Of a stretch of 44,993 bases of DNA, positions 43,531 to 44,993 are shown piece after piece (the first letter of the stretch is position 1; each line of letters begins with the position of its first letter). This DNA comes from an uncultured Clostridia bacterium (GTDB taxonomy: Bacteria; Bacillota; Clostridia; Oscillospirales; Acutalibacteraceae), in contig CALFTN010000021.1 of the NCBI GenBank assembly GCA_937916395.1, positions 1 to 44,993 on the forward strand. The letters are read 5' to 3'. The position numbers and the translations under genes were made by a program. The notes beneath the pieces are model-generated. The model had not been told where the DNA came from. It saw only the letters and a program-made list of their open reading frames with translations, and did no database searches.

Positions 43531-44993
43531 TTAGATATTATTAAGTAACTCTGGCAATCCCTTAATTACACTCGGAAGTGCTTTAACAATGAGTTTTATA
43601 ATACCCCATGTTAATGGTTCTTTGTCGTTGAGTATATCAAGAAGTCTACCTGCCATTGTTGGACTGAACACACCCATTGACATTGAAATAAAGTTTTTAA
43701 CAGGTGTTTGAACTGCAATAGCATAAGCCATATTGTCAGTGCCAAGAATTTTAGCAATAAGTCCTACAATCTTTTTACCATTTTTACCCTTGCAAGAATC
43801 CTCAAGAGTATTTGCAATTGTAAGGTTAGGGTAACAAACAACATCCTTCTGAGGAATTGGGAAGCCTAAAAGCTTCTCGAATTGTTCGTCTGTAATATTC
43901 TTAACATCAGCAGTCATATATGCCGGATACATAGCTTTCATATCTGGTACTTCTGCTGTGGTAGTAGAAGAAACATTAATAGAAGCTGTGAGGAGAATAT
44001 CTCTTGAAGATGCACCAACAAGAATATTATATTTACCACTTTCAACATGCCAATCATGAATTTCTACGTTATAGAAAGCGAATGCTCTCTTTGAGAGTTC
44101 TATTTCAACTTCTTTTTCTTCGCCAGCTTTTAAGTAAACCTTCTTAAAGCCTTTTAATTCTTTTTCTGCTCTGAAGATTTTACTATCTTCTTTAGAAACA
44201 TAAAGCTGAGCAATTTCTGCGCCATCTACACCACCGATATTCTTAACCTTGAATTTAACTGTAACCTTGTCAGTATCTTTAATATCATCAGCAGAAACAG
44301 AAATATCGCTGTACTCAAATTTTGTGTAAGAAAGACCGTAACCAAATGGGTAACGAACCTGCTTTTTAGCTGTATCGTAATAACGATAACCTATATATAT
44401 GCCTTCTCTGTATTCAACTGTTGTTGTATTACCAGGGAAGTAATCGTAGCAAGGTGTATCCTCAAGCTTATAAGGATATGTTTCAGCAAGCTTACCAGAT
44501 GGGTTAACATCACCAAAAAGAAGGTCAACAACTGCACTGCCACCTGCTTCGCCGCCCAAGAAGCTATGAAGAATAGCTTTTGCATTATCTTCCCAAGGCA
44601 TTTCAATAACTGCACCACCAGCAAGAACTAAAACAACATTACTGTTTACGTTCTTAACTGCTTCAATAAGTGCTACATGCTCTGGTGGAATGCGAAGATG
44701 ACTTCTGTCAAAGCCTTCTGATTCAAATACATCAGTAAGTCCAACGAAAACTAATGCGATATCCGCATTTTTAGCAGCAGAAACTGCTTCGTTAATATAC
44801 GCATCCTGAGTTTTGTTTTTTGCCTCTTTCTTTGTGAGAGCGTAGCCATCTGCATAAGTAACATTTATACCACGGCTGAACATTGTGTCAAATGCGTTAT
44901 CAAGCTTAATAGGATTAACAAGCGAACTACCAGCGCCCTGATGACGAGGTTTTTTAGCCATCTGACCGATAACTGCATATTTCTTATCTTTAT
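43531..44993 (-). CDS. GH3 beta-glucosidase-family protein, 5' part beyond the window
   Basis: At least 487 C-terminal residues; the frame is open through base 44993, with YAVIGQMAKKPRHQGAGSS before the first visible stretch, so the ATG at 44961 is internal. It is the C-terminal half of a GH3 enzyme. It has the (alpha/beta)6 sandwich with ESEGFDRSHLRIP (likely acid/base Glu), YPFGYGLSYTKFEYS, and a fibronectin-III-like domain (GADGAEIAQLYVS). The nucleophile Asp domain is outside. A ~120-residue extra C-terminus carries an unusual helical tail. It degrades beta-linked glycosides. Confidence 0.9.
   Translation of the reverse strand, partial: KDKKYAVIGQMAKKPRHQGAGSSLVNPIKLDNAFDTMFSRGINVTYADGYALTKKEAKNKTQDAYINEAVSAAKNADIALVFVGLTDVFESEGFDRSHLRIPPEHVALIEAVKNVNSNVVLVLAGGAVIEMPWEDNAKAILHSFLGGEAGGSAVVDLLFGDVNPSGKLAETYPYKLEDTPCYDYFPGNTTTVEYREGIYIGYRYYDTAKKQVRYPFGYGLSYTKFEYSDISVSADDIKDTDKVTVKFKVKNIGGVDGAEIAQLYVSKEDSKIFRAEKELKGFKKVYLKAGEEKEVEIELSKRAFAFYNVEIHDWHVESGKYNILVGASSRDILLTASINVSSTTTAEVPDMKAMYPAYMTADVKNITDEQFEKLLGFPIPQKDVVCYPNLTIANTLEDSCKGKNGKKIVGLIAKILGTDNMAYAIAVQTPVKNFISMSMGVFSPTMAGRLLDILNDKEPLTWGIIKLIVKALPSVIKGLPELLNNI

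Overview
The window is AT-rich with low-GC Gram-positive gene content. A type I dockerin on a secreted hydrolase, a DAP dehydrogenase, mreBCD, a darA-holB-ricT cluster, a LytTR/DUF3021 pair and strong AGGAGG ribosome sites point to an anaerobic Clostridia member, probably Oscillospirales/Ruminococcaceae-like from the gut. This placement is inferred from gene content only. I see no rRNA, tRNA, CRISPR array, prophage or insertion sequence.

Layout. 1-879 is an edge-truncated diaminopimelate dehydrogenase. 982-4041 (minus) is a five-gene unit, gtrA > rlmD > three small or unknown genes, with a promoter at 4065-4093 and a terminator at 933-976. 4130-6135 carries a palindromic intergenic element and a secreted LCAT-like hydrolase ending in a dockerin. 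6220-8051 holds birA and a surface protein with a low-complexity linker. 8092-8293 is a remarkable run of hairpins forming two adjacent cloverleaf-like folds, fired into by a near-consensus minus-strand promoter. 8434-10603 (plus) is a SulP-like permease overlapping a ComEC-like metallo-beta-lactamase-fold protein. 10644-12649 (minus) is a zinc-ribbon/TPR membrane protein with a small membrane partner. 12759-13589 is a thiT thiamine transporter under a TPP riboswitch with a legible terminator/antiterminator.

13590-24765 (minus) has eleven closely packed genes: a degenerate aspartate-carbamoyltransferase-like protein, a flavodoxin-like protein, a four-repeat secreted protein, znuACB, mreBCD, PBP2 and a MinD-like ATPase. 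Zinc import therefore sits directly upstream of the cell-elongation machinery. 24937-25107 is a 2[4Fe-4S] ferredoxin. 25214-27342 is darA-holB-ricT. 27360-33675 (minus) is citrate synthase > a 1010-residue membrane protein with three AT-hook motifs and a ~300-residue charged helix > an auxin-efflux-type carrier > a short QueG-like iron-sulfur protein.

33708-34718 (plus) is a SpoIID-like protein. 34769-37402 (minus) is a response regulator/histidine kinase/phosphodiesterase unit behind a perfect consensus promoter. 37552-42482 (plus) holds a likely paralogue of the 7062-8051 surface protein, a radical SAM enzyme, a serine hydrolase and a GNAT acetyltransferase. 42540-43390 is LytTR-DUF3021. 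The right edge is a truncated GH3 beta-glucosidase.

The best leads for undescribed biology are the AT-hook/charged-helix membrane protein, the double cloverleaf leader, the ATCase-like protein that has lost its catalytic residues, and the zinc-to-elongasome gene run.
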